A DNA stretch of 64,000 bases from Streptomyces sp. NBC_01689 (GTDB lineage: Bacteria; Actinomycetota; Actinomycetes; Streptomycetales; Streptomycetaceae): contig NZ_CP109592.1 of assembly GCF_036250675.1 (NCBI RefSeq), positions 9,176,001-9,240,000 on the forward strand, in the 5' to 3' direction. Numbering within the stretch: position 1 is the stretch's first letter; each line of letters begins with the position of its first letter. Of the stretch, positions 25,942 through 33,923 are shown in pieces. The notes under the pieces are model-generated. The model was not told the origin of the DNA, made no database searches, and saw only the letters and a list, made by a program, of their open reading frames with translations. A program made the position numbers and the translations under genes.

Positions 25942-26730
25942 ATGACGACCGACACCCCCCAGCCACCGCAGATCGACACCGCCAACGCGCATCCCGCGCG
26001 CGTCTACGACTGGCTTCTCGGGGGCAAGGACAACTACCCCGTCGACGAGGCGGTGGGCGAGAAGCTTCCGCCCGAGGCGCGCGACGCGGCCCGGCAGAAC
26101 CGGCAGTTCATGCAGCGCGCCGCCGCGTGGCTCTCCTCGCAGGGCGTCGACCAGTTCCTCGACATCGGCACGGGCATACCCACCGAGCCGAACCTGCACC
26201 AGATAGTCCAGCGGATCACGCCCACGGCGAAGATCGTCTACACCGACAACGACCCGATCGTGCTCCGTCACGCGCAGGCCCTGCTGACCAGCGGCCCCGA
26301 GGGAGCCACGGACTACATCCAGGCCGACGTCCGGCAGCCGACGGCGATCCTCGAACGGGCCCGGACCGTACTGGACTTCGAGCGCCCGATCGCGCTGTCG
26401 CTGATCGCCCTGATGCACTTCATCCCCGACGAGCAGGACGCCCACGGCATCGTCCGCGACCTGGTCGCCACCCTGCCGTCCGGCAGCTACCTGGTGATGT
26501 CGCACGCCGCATCCGACCTGTACCCGGAACTGGCCGAGAGGGTGACCGCCGAGTACGCCAAGGGCGGCATCCGGCTCGGTTTCCGCACCCGCGCGGAGGT
26601 CGCCCGCTTCTTCGACGACCTCGACCTGGTCGATCCCGGACTGGTCACCGCGCCCGAGTGGTTCAGGTCGGACCAGGCACCCGCCGCCGAGGGCAGCGGG
26701 ATCTACAGCGCGGTCGCCCGCGTCCGCTGA
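25942..26730 (+). CDS. DUF574-type SAM-dependent methyltransferase
   Basis: 262-residue protein of the actinomycete-expanded S-adenosylmethionine methyltransferase family (DUF574, Methyltransf_19). The N-terminal signature is HPARVYDWLLGGKDNYPVDE, followed by RQNRQFMQRAAAWL, the SAM-binding strand FLDIGTGIPTEPNLHQI and YTDNDPIVLRHAQALL. Later come ALMHFIPDEQDA and SGIYSAVARVR at the end. The ATG at 25942 has GGAG six bases upstream. Streptomyces carry many paralogues; natural substrates are mostly unknown. The gene appears to stand alone after the exporter terminator. Confidence 0.9.
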   Translation: MTTDTPQPPQIDTANAHPARVYDWLLGGKDNYPVDEAVGEKLPPEARDAARQNRQFMQRAAAWLSSQGVDQFLDIGTGIPTEPNLHQIVQRITPTAKIVYTDNDPIVLRHAQALLTSGPEGATDYIQADVRQPTAILERARTVLDFERPIALSLIALMHFIPDEQDAHGIVRDLVATLPSGSYLVMSHAASDLYPELAERVTAEYAKGGIRLGFRTRAEVARFFDDLDLVDPGLVTAPEWFRSDQAPAAEGSGIYSAVARVR

Positions 26731-27106
26731 CGCTCACCGGCCGCGGCGACCACCGGCGTCCGGCAGTACCGGGAGCCCGCTTTCGTGCGACGCCAGGACG
26801 CGGGAACGCACGCCGTCGACGGCCCGCGCCGTTCTCACGTGACCCGGTGACCTGGTGACCCGGTGACCGTGACCAGGGGACCGGCCGCGCGCGGCCAGGA
26901 CGACCGGCGCCGACCTGGCGGCCCGGGGTCGTGCACGGCGTGCAGGCCGTGCGCGACCCCCGCCACCCGTACCGCAGCCACCCGCGTCCGGCGGCGCGAC
27001 CCCGGCCGACGCGCGACCGACGCCGACCGGGGCCGAGCCAGGATGGCGGCCCCGTACGCCCCGGCCGTACCGCTTTGGCCCGCACCCCAGCCCTCGGGTC
27101 GGCCCC
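26731..27106. other. Intergenic region with GGTGACC direct repeats
   Basis: A 376-base gap between convergent genes. At 26840-26873 a short tandem array repeats GTGACC(C)GG four to five times. No ribosome site, gene or convincing terminator is seen in the rest. Confidence 0.5.
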
Positions 27107-27487
27107 TCAGCCGGGGAGGGCGGCGACCACGTCGATCTCCACGAGGATGTCCATGAGGTCGGAGCCCACCGTCGTACGGACCGGGCAGGGCTCGGCGAAG
27201 AAGGGCCGGTAGGCGGCGTCGAACGCGGCGAAGTCGCCCCGCAGGTCCTGCAGATGGACCGTCACCTTGACGACGTCGTCCAGGCTCGCCCCCCGCTCGG
27301 CCAGCACCGCGCTGATGTTCCGGAGGACCTGCCGGGTCTGGTCGGCCACGCCCTGCGGCGTCGCCCCGGTCCGCGGGTCCTGAGGACCGAAACCGGCGGT
27401 GTACAGGAATCCGCCGACGACCACGCCCTGGCTGTACGCTCCGGCAGGCCGTGGCGCGTCCTCGGTACGAACCGCTTCCTTGCTCAT
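27107..27487 (-). CDS. RidA/YjgF/YER057c/UK114 family protein
   Basis: Small trimeric enamine/imine deaminase-like protein, 126 residues. The family pattern is AYSQGVVVGGFLYTAGFGP, VADQTRQVLRNISAVL, VVKVTVHLQDL and a C-terminal LVEIDVVAAL. The conserved Arg that binds the carboxylate is probably in CPVRTTVG. Its start overlaps the stop of the enolase-superfamily gene as ATGA, making it the last gene of a three-gene leftward unit (creatininase, enolase, RidA). RidA proteins clear reactive 2-aminoacrylate-like intermediates or act as pathway-specific deaminases. The context suggests a pathway-specific partner, but the substrate is unknown. Confidence 0.9.
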   Translation of the reverse strand: MSKEAVRTEDAPRPAGAYSQGVVVGGFLYTAGFGPQDPRTGATPQGVADQTRQVLRNISAVLAERGASLDDVVKVTVHLQDLRGDFAAFDAAYRPFFAEPCPVRTTVGSDLMDILVEIDVVAALPG

Positions 27488-28611
27488 CCGGTCAGGTCGC
27501 CTTCCCGCTCGTTGACCCCGGCGAAGTGACGCAGTTTCTCCTCGTCCACCGTCACCCCGAGACCGGGCCCCGCCGGCACCCGCAGCCGGCCCTCCTCCAG
27601 GTGCAGCGGCTCGATGATGTCGTCGGCGTGCAGGTAGTACATGCTGTCGATGGCACGGGAGAGCACGGGCGTGCTGGCGACGACCGCGAGATGGGCGGCC
27701 GTGGCGATGCCCAACTCCCCACCGCTGTGCAGGTTCATGCCAAGCCCGAACGTCTCACAGTGGGCCGCGAGCGCCTTGGTCGGGGCGATACCGCCCCACT
27801 TGTAGACATCGCCGTGGATGACGTCCACCGCGTTCAGCCGCATGGCCGGGGCGAAGTCCTCGAACCGCACGACGCACATGTTGGTGCACAGCGGTATCCG
27901 CACCTTCGCCCTCACCTGGCTCATGCCGTCGATTCCCACACAGGGGTCCTCCAGATATTCGAGGTCCAGCTCTTCGAGGGCGATCCCGGCACGTATCGAA
28001 TCCGGCACGGACCAGGCCGCGTTGGGGTCCACCCGCAGGTTCACCCCGGGCAGGGCGGCGCGCAGCGCCCGCATGACGTCGACGTCACCCGCCACGTCCT
28101 TGGTGCCCTTGAGTTTGACGGCGCCGAACCCGCCTTCGGCGACCACCCGCGCGGCGTGCTCGGCGAGTCGGCCGGGAAGCGAGGCGGCGTTGGCGCCGGG
28201 TGCGTCGGCGCGGGTCACCAGGGCGGTGATGGGGACCTCGTCCCGGACGGGTCCGCCCAGCAGGTCGGTGACGGACTGCCCGGTCGCCTTGCCCATGGCG
28301 TCCCAGCAGGCCACGTCGAGCGCGGCGATGGCCGCGTACCCGAGATAGCCGTGGAAGAAGGGCACCATGTGCTGTTTGCGGTGGAAGCTCTCCAGGGCGA
28401 ACGGACTGGTGCCGATCAGGTCGTCGGCCAGCGCGCGGACGATCGCCGCGACCGGACGGCCCCACATCGTCTCGCCCCAGCCCTCGACGCCGTCGTCGGT
28501 GCGGATCCGTACGACGGTCCGGGTCTCCCCGGTCTTGGTCTCGAACGAGCTGGTGAACGGATTGACCAGGGGCAGATTGACCACCCACACGTCCACGTCA
28601 GTGATCTTCAT
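27484..28611 (-). CDS. Enolase-superfamily enzyme, glucarate dehydratase-like
   Basis: 375-residue member of the mandelate racemase/enolase superfamily. The N-terminal capping domain is followed by the barrel, with VKLKGTKD (KxK base), metal ligands in RVDPNAAWS and EYLEDPC, TNMCVVRFEDF, DVIHGDVYKWGG, and the opposing His in NLHSGGELG. The DPNxAW, EDPC, TNM and HS motifs resemble glucarate dehydratase, not the L-Ala-D/L-Glu epimerases, which have a lysine at the second site. It therefore probably abstracts an alpha proton from an acid-sugar or related carboxylate. GAGGAG lies just before the ATG. It overlaps creatininase upstream by 14 bases and RidA downstream by 4. Actual substrate unknown. 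Confidence 0.85.
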   Translation of the reverse strand: MKITDVDVWVVNLPLVNPFTSSFETKTGETRTVVRIRTDDGVEGWGETMWGRPVAAIVRALADDLIGTSPFALESFHRKQHMVPFFHGYLGYAAIAALDVACWDAMGKATGQSVTDLLGGPVRDEVPITALVTRADAPGANAASLPGRLAEHAARVVAEGGFGAVKLKGTKDVAGDVDVMRALRAALPGVNLRVDPNAAWSVPDSIRAGIALEELDLEYLEDPCVGIDGMSQVRAKVRIPLCTNMCVVRFEDFAPAMRLNAVDVIHGDVYKWGGIAPTKALAAHCETFGLGMNLHSGGELGIATAAHLAVVASTPVLSRAIDSMYYLHADDIIEPLHLEEGRLRVPAGPGLGVTVDEEKLRHFAGVNEREGDLTG

Positions 28612-29389
28612 TCTTCTCCTCGGTTCGGATGGTGGCCGCGTCGAACGCGCGGATGGCACGGGCGAGTCCGCGGGCTCTGTCGTCCAGCAGCCGACGTCCC
28701 GATGCGGGGTCGGCCCCGGAGGCGTCGTCCGTCGATCCGCCGACCCGCGCCCACTCGCCGTGGCGTTCGACGGTCAGGCCGGGATACGGCGGGTTGTCGA
28801 ACAGGGGCGGTGGCTCGACCGGTGGCCGGGGGGCGACCGGAGTGCGGACGAGACCGGGGTGCGCCGCGAGCATCAGGGAGGTCTCGAACCACCCGGCGTG
28901 TCCCGGGGTGACCTCGGGCCTGTCGTCGCCCGTCGGGTCCTCGCCCGTGGTGACCGTCCAGTACGAGCAGGCGGCGACGGTGACCTCCGCGCGCAGCGCG
29001 AACCGCTTCACGGCGAGCCGCATGATCTCGTCGTTGCCGCCGTGACCGTTGACGACCATGATCCGCCGGTATCCGCACGCGAGCAGGGAGTCGAGGACGT
29101 CGTCGAGGACGGCACCCAGCGTCGCCGCGGACAGCGAGACGGCCGCCGCGAAGAGATGGTGCGGGCTGTGGCCGAACGGGAGGGCGGGCAGCCGGACCAG
29201 TCCGGACTCGGTCGGGTCGTCGGCGAGCAGCGCTCCCGCGCGGTCGAGGACCGCCTCGGCGAGGAGGGTGTCGGTGCCCATGGGCAGGTGGGCGGCGTGC
29301 TGTTCCTGTGAACCGATGGGCAGCAGCGCGATCGCACGTGTGCCGCCTTCGCGTACTTCGTGCCAGGTCAGCTCGGTCAGATCTCTCAC
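28598..29389 (-). CDS. Creatininase-family amidohydrolase
   Basis: 263-residue metal-dependent amidohydrolase of the creatininase family, which includes creatininase, MftE and sugar-lactam or ketose hydrolases. Metal-binding motifs: GSQEQHAAHLPMGTD (Glu, His, Asp), VVNGHGGND, and GHAGWFETSLML. A C-terminal conserved region (EWARVGGSTDDASGADPASG) is also typical. The GTG at 29389 is selected because AGGGAG lies 8 bases upstream; the longer frame to 29644 would run into the divergent ROK gene. First gene of the leftward unit with the enolase and RidA genes, head to head (41 bases) with the ROK-like gene, suggesting common control. The true substrate is not evident; it is probably not creatinine. 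Confidence 0.87.
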   Translation of the reverse strand: MRDLTELTWHEVREGGTRAIALLPIGSQEQHAAHLPMGTDTLLAEAVLDRAGALLADDPTESGLVRLPALPFGHSPHHLFAAAVSLSAATLGAVLDDVLDSLLACGYRRIMVVNGHGGNDEIMRLAVKRFALRAEVTVAACSYWTVTTGEDPTGDDRPEVTPGHAGWFETSLMLAAHPGLVRTPVAPRPPVEPPPLFDNPPYPGLTVERHGEWARVGGSTDDASGADPASGRRLLDDRARGLARAIRAFDAATIRTEEKNEDH

Positions 29390-29430
29390 AGCGCTATCTC
29401 CCTGAAACCCTGCCGTGGCAGAGTCGGCGC

Positions 29431-30390
29431 ATGGTCCATGAACGTTTTCCGTTGCGGTTGGTACCCGACCCGTCGCCGGCGCCGGTCGCGCCCCGCCCGC
29501 GACGGATGCTCGGTGGGGTGGAACTGGTGCCCGGACGGATCCGGGCGGCCGTGCTGAGCATGTCCGGCACCGTGGTGCGACGGGCCGAGGCGTCGTACGA
29601 CGCGACGACGGCCCGCCCCGCCGACATCGACGCGGCACTCGCACGGGCCGCGGGGGTCTTCGAGGGGCACGATCTGGTCGGGGTGGGCGTGGCGGCCGCC
29701 GGTCTGGTGGATCCCGGAGCGGGACTGATCGACGAGGTCAACGACGTGCCCGCGCTGCACGGATATCCGGTGACCGCCCGGCTCGGCGCGCTGACCGGGG
29801 TGCCGGTGCGTGTCGAACACCGGGCCCGGCTGCAGGTGCTCGGCGACCGGTGGTTCGGAGCCGGGCGCGGCCGCCGGACGTTCGCGTCGGTGTCGACCGG
29901 CGAGGTGCTCGGGGTCGGCATCCTGTACGACGGCGAGGTGCTCGCCCCGGCCGGCGGACGCAGCGGTGCCCATATGACGGTGTCGGCCAGCGGCGACGCC
30001 TGCACCTGCGGCGGGCGTGGCTGCTGGAAGACGGTGGCCACCACCCGCTGGCTGCGGGCCCGCGCCCGCACGGCGGGACTCGGCGACGGCGTGTCGCTCG
30101 CCGACCTGGTGGAGCGCGACGACGAGGCGGCCCGCCGCACGGTCGCCGAGTACGCGGAGAACGTGGCCCTGGGCCTGGTCAACGTGCAACAGCTCTTCGC
30201 ACCAGGTCTGTTCGTCCTGCACGGTGAGGCACGCGAGGGCGGTGAGCTCTTCCGCACCCTCATCGAGCAGCGGCTGCGCTCCGATGTCACCCACGCAGGG
30301 GCCGAGTTGCCGCAGGTGTGGGTGAGCGGGGCGGCCGTGGACGACGTCGCGCTGCTGGGCGGCGCCGGTTTGGTGCTGTCCCACCTCTAG
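29431..30390 (+). CDS. Degenerate ROK-family protein
   Basis: 319-residue ROK (repressor, ORF, kinase) protein. The zinc motif is present as CTCGGRGCWK, though ROK kinases usually have Glu after GCW/GC. The actin-like fold shows in VGVGVAAAGLVDPGAGLI and FASVSTGEVLGVGIL. Two things needed for catalysis look lost. The N-terminal phosphate loop DxGGTK is replaced (LVPGRIRAAVL), and the catalytic Asp of the END motif is replaced (VEHRARLQVLGD). There is also no N-terminal helix-turn-helix. It may be a sugar-binding or regulatory pseudokinase. Divergent from creatininase and converging on the importer, its TAG stop overlaps the importer gene's stop. Start could instead be ATG at 29506. Confidence 0.78.
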   Translation: MVHERFPLRLVPDPSPAPVAPRPRRMLGGVELVPGRIRAAVLSMSGTVVRRAEASYDATTARPADIDAALARAAGVFEGHDLVGVGVAAAGLVDPGAGLIDEVNDVPALHGYPVTARLGALTGVPVRVEHRARLQVLGDRWFGAGRGRRTFASVSTGEVLGVGILYDGEVLAPAGGRSGAHMTVSASGDACTCGGRGCWKTVATTRWLRARARTAGLGDGVSLADLVERDDEAARRTVAEYAENVALGLVNVQQLFAPGLFVLHGEAREGGELFRTLIEQRLRSDVTHAGAELPQVWVSGAAVDDVALLGGAGLVLSHL

Positions 30391-31199
30391 ACCGCCTCGG
30401 CGCGGGTGCGACGGGCGCGGCGCGGGTCGGGCAGCGGAACGGCGTCCAGCAACTGCCGGGTGTAGGGGTGCCGCGGACGGCCGAAGACGTCGGCCGCGTC
30501 GCCGACCTCGACCAGCCGGCCGTGGCGCATCACGGCGACCCGGTCGGCCACCTGCCGGACGACGGCGAGGTTGTGCGAGACGAGGACATAGGTCAGACCG
30601 AGGCGCCGCTGCAGCTCCGCCAGCAGGTCGAGCACCTGTGCCTGGACGGAGACGTCGAGCGCGCTGGTGGGTTCGTCGAGCACGACGAGGCGGGGTTCCA
30701 GAGCGAGGGCGCGGGCGATGGAGACGCGCTGGCGCTGGCCGCCGGAGAACTCGTGCGGGTAGCGGTCCTGGATCGCGGCCGGCAGTCCCACCGACTCCAG
30801 CAGTTCGCCGACGCGTTCGCGGGTGCGTGTCCTGCCGCGCCGGCCGCGTGCCGCGGGGTCGTGGGTGACCAGCGGCTCGGCGACGATGTCGGTGATCCGC
30901 ATGCGCGGGTTCATGCTGGAGTACGGGTCCTGCAGCACGACCTGCATCTGGCGGCGCACCGCACGCAACCGGGCCGGGGAGAGGGCCCCGAGATCCTGGC
31001 CGTCGAACCGGACGGTCCCGGCGGTCGGCTCCAGCAGCCTCAGGAGGAGCCGCGTCAGCGTGGTCTTGCCGCAGCCCGATTCGCCGACCAGCGCCAGGGT
31101 CTGCCCCTCGGCCACGGTCAGTGACACGTCGTCGACCGCCACGTGGGGCGGCCTGCCGGCGAACTCCTTGCGCAGGTGGTCCAGTTCGAGCAAGGTCAT
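30387..31199 (-). CDS. Oligopeptide-type ABC importer ATPase (OppF/DppF-like)
   Basis: 270-residue cytoplasmic ATPase, second of the pair that powers the importer. Walker A is GESGCGKTTLTRLLL, the Q-loop VVLQDPYSSMNPRM, signature HEFSGGQRQRVSIARAL, and Walker B LVVLDEPTSALD. The C-terminal oligopeptide-type extension is GDAADVFGRPRHPYTRQLLDAVP. The start overlaps the OppD-like stop as ATGA. It is the last gene of a five-gene operon (A-B-C-D-F, leftward). Its TAG stop shares bases with the stop of the convergent ROK gene. The family handles di/oligopeptides, nickel, opines, and also oligosaccharides or muropeptides. Confidence 0.93.
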   Translation of the reverse strand: MTLLELDHLRKEFAGRPPHVAVDDVSLTVAEGQTLALVGESGCGKTTLTRLLLRLLEPTAGTVRFDGQDLGALSPARLRAVRRQMQVVLQDPYSSMNPRMRITDIVAEPLVTHDPAARGRRGRTRTRERVGELLESVGLPAAIQDRYPHEFSGGQRQRVSIARALALEPRLVVLDEPTSALDVSVQAQVLDLLAELQRRLGLTYVLVSHNLAVVRQVADRVAVMRHGRLVEVGDAADVFGRPRHPYTRQLLDAVPLPDPRRARRTRAEAV

Positions 31200-32023
31200 G
31201 CCGACTCCAATCGTGGCGTCGCGTCCAGCAGCCGACGCGTGTAGTCCTCGGCGGGGTGGTCGAAGACGTCCATGACGTCGCCGCTCTCCACGACCCGGCC
31301 CGCGTTCATGACCACGACCCGGTCGGCCGTCTCGGCGACCACGCCCAGGTCGTGGGTGATCAGTACGACGGCCATGCCGTGCCGCTCCTGGAGCGCGACC
31401 AGCAGATCCAGGATCTGGCGCTGCACGGTGACGTCGAGCGCGGTGGTCGGTTCGTCGGCGATGAGGACGCGGGGCCGCGCCACCAGGGCCGTCGCGATCA
31501 TCACGCGCTGGCGCAGCCCGCCGGAGAGTTCGTGCGGGTACTGCCGGTAGCGGCGTCCGGGGTCGGGGATGCCGACCTCGTCCAGTGCGGCGAGCGCCGC
31601 CGCCCCGGCCTCGGCGCGGGAGAGACCGCGATGGTGCCGCAGTACCTCGGCGACCTGGGTGCCCACCCGTTGGAGAGGGTCGAGGCTGGTCATCGGGTCC
31701 TGGAAGATCATGGCGATGTCCTGGCCGCGGATCGCGCACAGTTCCCGCTCGCTCAGGGCGAGCAGGTCGCGGCCCTCGAAGCGGATCTCACCGCCGGTGT
31801 AGACGCACGGTGGCGCGGGGTTGAGCCGGAGCACGGACAGCGCGGTCGCGGTCTTGCCGCTGCCGGACTCGCCCACGACGGCCAGCGTCTCACCGGCGTG
31901 GACCCGCAGGCTGACGCTCTGGACGGCGTGCACGGTGGAGGCGTCGAGCCGGAAGGCGACGCTCAGGTCGTCGATCTCGAGAACGGGAGCCGAACGGGTG
32001 GGTGTGGTGCGGTCGTTGGTCAT
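31196..32023 (-). CDS. Oligopeptide-type ABC importer ATPase (OppD/DppD-like)
   Basis: 275-residue ATPase. Walker A: GESGSGKTATALSVL; Q-loop: MIFQDPMTSLDPL; signature HELSGGLRQRVMIATAL; Walker B VLIADEPTTALD; H-loop LITHDLGVVAE. The C-terminal MDVFDHPAEDYTRRLLDATP matches the oligopeptide-transporter domain. GLRQ instead of the common GMRQ is a minor variation. Its ATG at 32023 overlaps the stop of the permease gene. Paired with the OppF-like protein it would form the two different ATP sites of the importer. Confidence 0.93.
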   Translation of the reverse strand: MTNDRTTPTRSAPVLEIDDLSVAFRLDASTVHAVQSVSLRVHAGETLAVVGESGSGKTATALSVLRLNPAPPCVYTGGEIRFEGRDLLALSERELCAIRGQDIAMIFQDPMTSLDPLQRVGTQVAEVLRHHRGLSRAEAGAAALAALDEVGIPDPGRRYRQYPHELSGGLRQRVMIATALVARPRVLIADEPTTALDVTVQRQILDLLVALQERHGMAVVLITHDLGVVAETADRVVVMNAGRVVESGDVMDVFDHPAEDYTRRLLDATPRLESA

Positions 32024-32928
32024 CGGCGGTACGCCTTCGGGTCCGCGACGTCGCGCAGGGCGTCGCCGGTGATGTTGACGGCGAGCGAGGTGATCATCAG
32101 AGCGAGGCCCGGGAACACCGCCACCCACCACGAGGTGCCGAGGTAGAGCTGGCCGTCGGCGAGCATCGAGCCCCAGGTGACGGTCTCCCTGGGCACCCCG
32201 AGCCCGAGGTAACTCAGGGACGCCTCGGCCACGATCGCGGCGGCGACGTGCAGCGTCGCGATGGTGGCGAGCGGAGCCATGACGTTGGGCAGGAGGTGGC
32301 GCCGCATGATGGCGCCGTCGGTGACACCGATGGCGCGGGCCTCGGTGATGAAGTCACGTGAACGAAGTGACATCACCTCGGATCGGACGACGCGGGCGTA
32401 GGACACCCAGCCGGTGATGCCGAGGACGAGGATGACGTACCAGAGCCCGGAGCCGAGGAATCCCACGATGGCCAGGGCCAGCAGGATGGCGGGGAAGGCC
32501 AGTTGGACATCGGCGAGCCGCATGAGGACCCGGTCGGGCAGGCCGCCGAAGTAGCCGGAGGTGAGTCCGACCGCGGTGCCGATGAACCCGGCGAGCAGTG
32601 CGGCGCCCGCACCGACCAGCAGGGAGACCCGGGTGCCGTAGATGACGCGGGAGAGCATGTCGCGGCCGAGCTGGTCGGTGCCGAGCGGGTGGGAGCCGCT
32701 GCCGCCGGACTGCCAGGCAGGTGGCCTCAACCGCAACAGCAGATCCTGGGAGTTGGGGTCGTAGGGGGCGATCAGCGGTGCGAGGACCGCGAGCAGCAGC
32801 ATGATCGCGAGGACGGCGAGCGCGGCCAGGGCGAGCCGGTTGCGGAGCAGGGTCCGCAGGGCGGCGGCGCGCGGGCTGAGGCCCGCCGCGGCCGCCGGCG
32901 CGGCGGCGGGCGGTGATGTGACGGTCAT
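32020..32928 (-). CDS. Oligopeptide-type ABC importer permease (OppC/DppC-like)
   Basis: 302-residue inner-membrane permease. It has the N-terminal OppC motif LAALAVLAIMLLLAVLAPLIAPYDP followed by HPLGTDQLGRDMLSRVIYGTR, the signature of DppC/OppC proteins. Several transmembrane helices follow, with the ATPase-docking EAA loop EARAIGVTDGAIMRRHLLPNV. The C-terminus DALRDVADPKAYRR is typical. ATG at 32928 overlaps the OppB-like stop; its own stop overlaps the OppD-like start. Confidence 0.93.
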   Translation of the reverse strand: MTVTSPPAAAPAAAAGLSPRAAALRTLLRNRLALAALAVLAIMLLLAVLAPLIAPYDPNSQDLLLRLRPPAWQSGGSGSHPLGTDQLGRDMLSRVIYGTRVSLLVGAGAALLAGFIGTAVGLTSGYFGGLPDRVLMRLADVQLAFPAILLALAIVGFLGSGLWYVILVLGITGWVSYARVVRSEVMSLRSRDFITEARAIGVTDGAIMRRHLLPNVMAPLATIATLHVAAAIVAEASLSYLGLGVPRETVTWGSMLADGQLYLGTSWWVAVFPGLALMITSLAVNITGDALRDVADPKAYRR

Positions 32929-33923
32929 CGGGACGTCCTCACCCTCGGGTCGAGGAAGCTGTAGGAGAGGTCGACGAGCAGGTTCACCACGACGAAGGTC
33001 GCGGCGAAGAGCAGCACGGTGGCCTGGACGAGCGGGAAGTCGCGGTGCGAGATGGCCTCGATCGTCAGCTGTCCGACACCGGGCCAGGAGAAGACCTGTT
33101 CGGTGAGGATCGCGCCGCCCAGCAGGCTGCCGATCTCCAGGCCCACCACGGTCACCACCGGCAGGGACGCGTTGCGCAGGCCGTGGGTGAGGACCACCTT
33201 GAGCGGGCCGAAACCCTTGGCACGCGCGGTACGGATGTGGTCGGAGGACAGGACGTCGATCAGCGAGGAGCGCAACAGCCGTGCGACGACGGCGACCGAG
33301 TAGACCGCGAGGGTGATCGACGGCAGGATCAGATGGGCGAACGTGCCGTAGCCGGAGGCGGGCAGGGCGTGCAGTCCGACGGCGAAGACCAGGATCAGCA
33401 GGATGCCGACCCAGAACGGCGGTGTGGACTGGCCGAGCAGCACCATGGTCATCACCCCCCGGTCGGAGGCCCGGCCGCGCCGCATCGCGGCGAAGATGCC
33501 TGCGGGGACGGCGACGATCAGGGTCACCACCAGTGCGGCCGCGGCGAGTTGGAGCGTCGCCGGAAGCCGGTCGGCGAGCACGGTGCGGACGGGCTCGTTG
33601 TAGAAGAGGGAGTTGCCGAAGTCGAGGCGGGGCAGCCCCTGGAGGAAGTCGGCGTACTGGGTGAACAGCGGCCGGTCCAGGCCGAGCGAGCTCCGGAGCA
33701 CGGCTTCCTGCTGGGCGGTCGCGTCCGGCGGGAGCAGCAGTTTGACGGGGTCGCCGGAGAGCCGGACCAGGAAGAACGACACCGTCGCCGCGCAGAACAG
33801 GACGAGCAGGGCGGTCCCGAGCCGGACGAGCACGCCGCGCAGCAGCCGTCTCGTGTCCCGGCCGCGGGTCGCGACCGGGGGCCCGTCGTCGGTGGTGTGC
33901 TGCTGGAGGGTGGGTCCGGTCAT
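32925..33923 (-). CDS. Oligopeptide-type ABC importer permease (OppB/DppB-like)
   Basis: 332-residue permease. N-terminal helix LGTALLVLFCAATVSFFLVRLSGDP carries the DppB hallmark. LGLDRPLFTQYADFLQGLPRLDFGNSL continues the pattern, and EAA-type docking loop TARAKGFGPLKVVLTHGLRNA is clear, followed by FSWPGVGQLTIEAISHRDFP. The stretch of about 25 residues before the first helix is probably cytoplasmic. Translationally coupled to the binding-protein gene upstream and OppC-like gene downstream by ATGA overlaps. Confidence 0.93.
   Translation of the reverse strand: MTGPTLQQHTTDDGPPVATRGRDTRRLLRGVLVRLGTALLVLFCAATVSFFLVRLSGDPVKLLLPPDATAQQEAVLRSSLGLDRPLFTQYADFLQGLPRLDFGNSLFYNEPVRTVLADRLPATLQLAAAALVVTLIVAVPAGIFAAMRRGRASDRGVMTMVLLGQSTPPFWVGILLILVFAVGLHALPASGYGTFAHLILPSITLAVYSVAVVARLLRSSLIDVLSSDHIRTARAKGFGPLKVVLTHGLRNASLPVVTVVGLEIGSLLGGAILTEQVFSWPGVGQLTIEAISHRDFPLVQATVLLFAATFVVVNLLVDLSYSFLDPRVRTSR

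Noticed and set aside
27484..28611. L-Ala-D/L-Glu epimerase of muropeptide recycling
   Set aside because: The second active-site element is a His-type HSGGELG, not the lysine of the epimerase group; it resembles glucarate dehydratase instead.
29431..30390. Functional ROK glucokinase or GlcNAc kinase
   Set aside because: The phosphate loop and catalytic Asp are missing.
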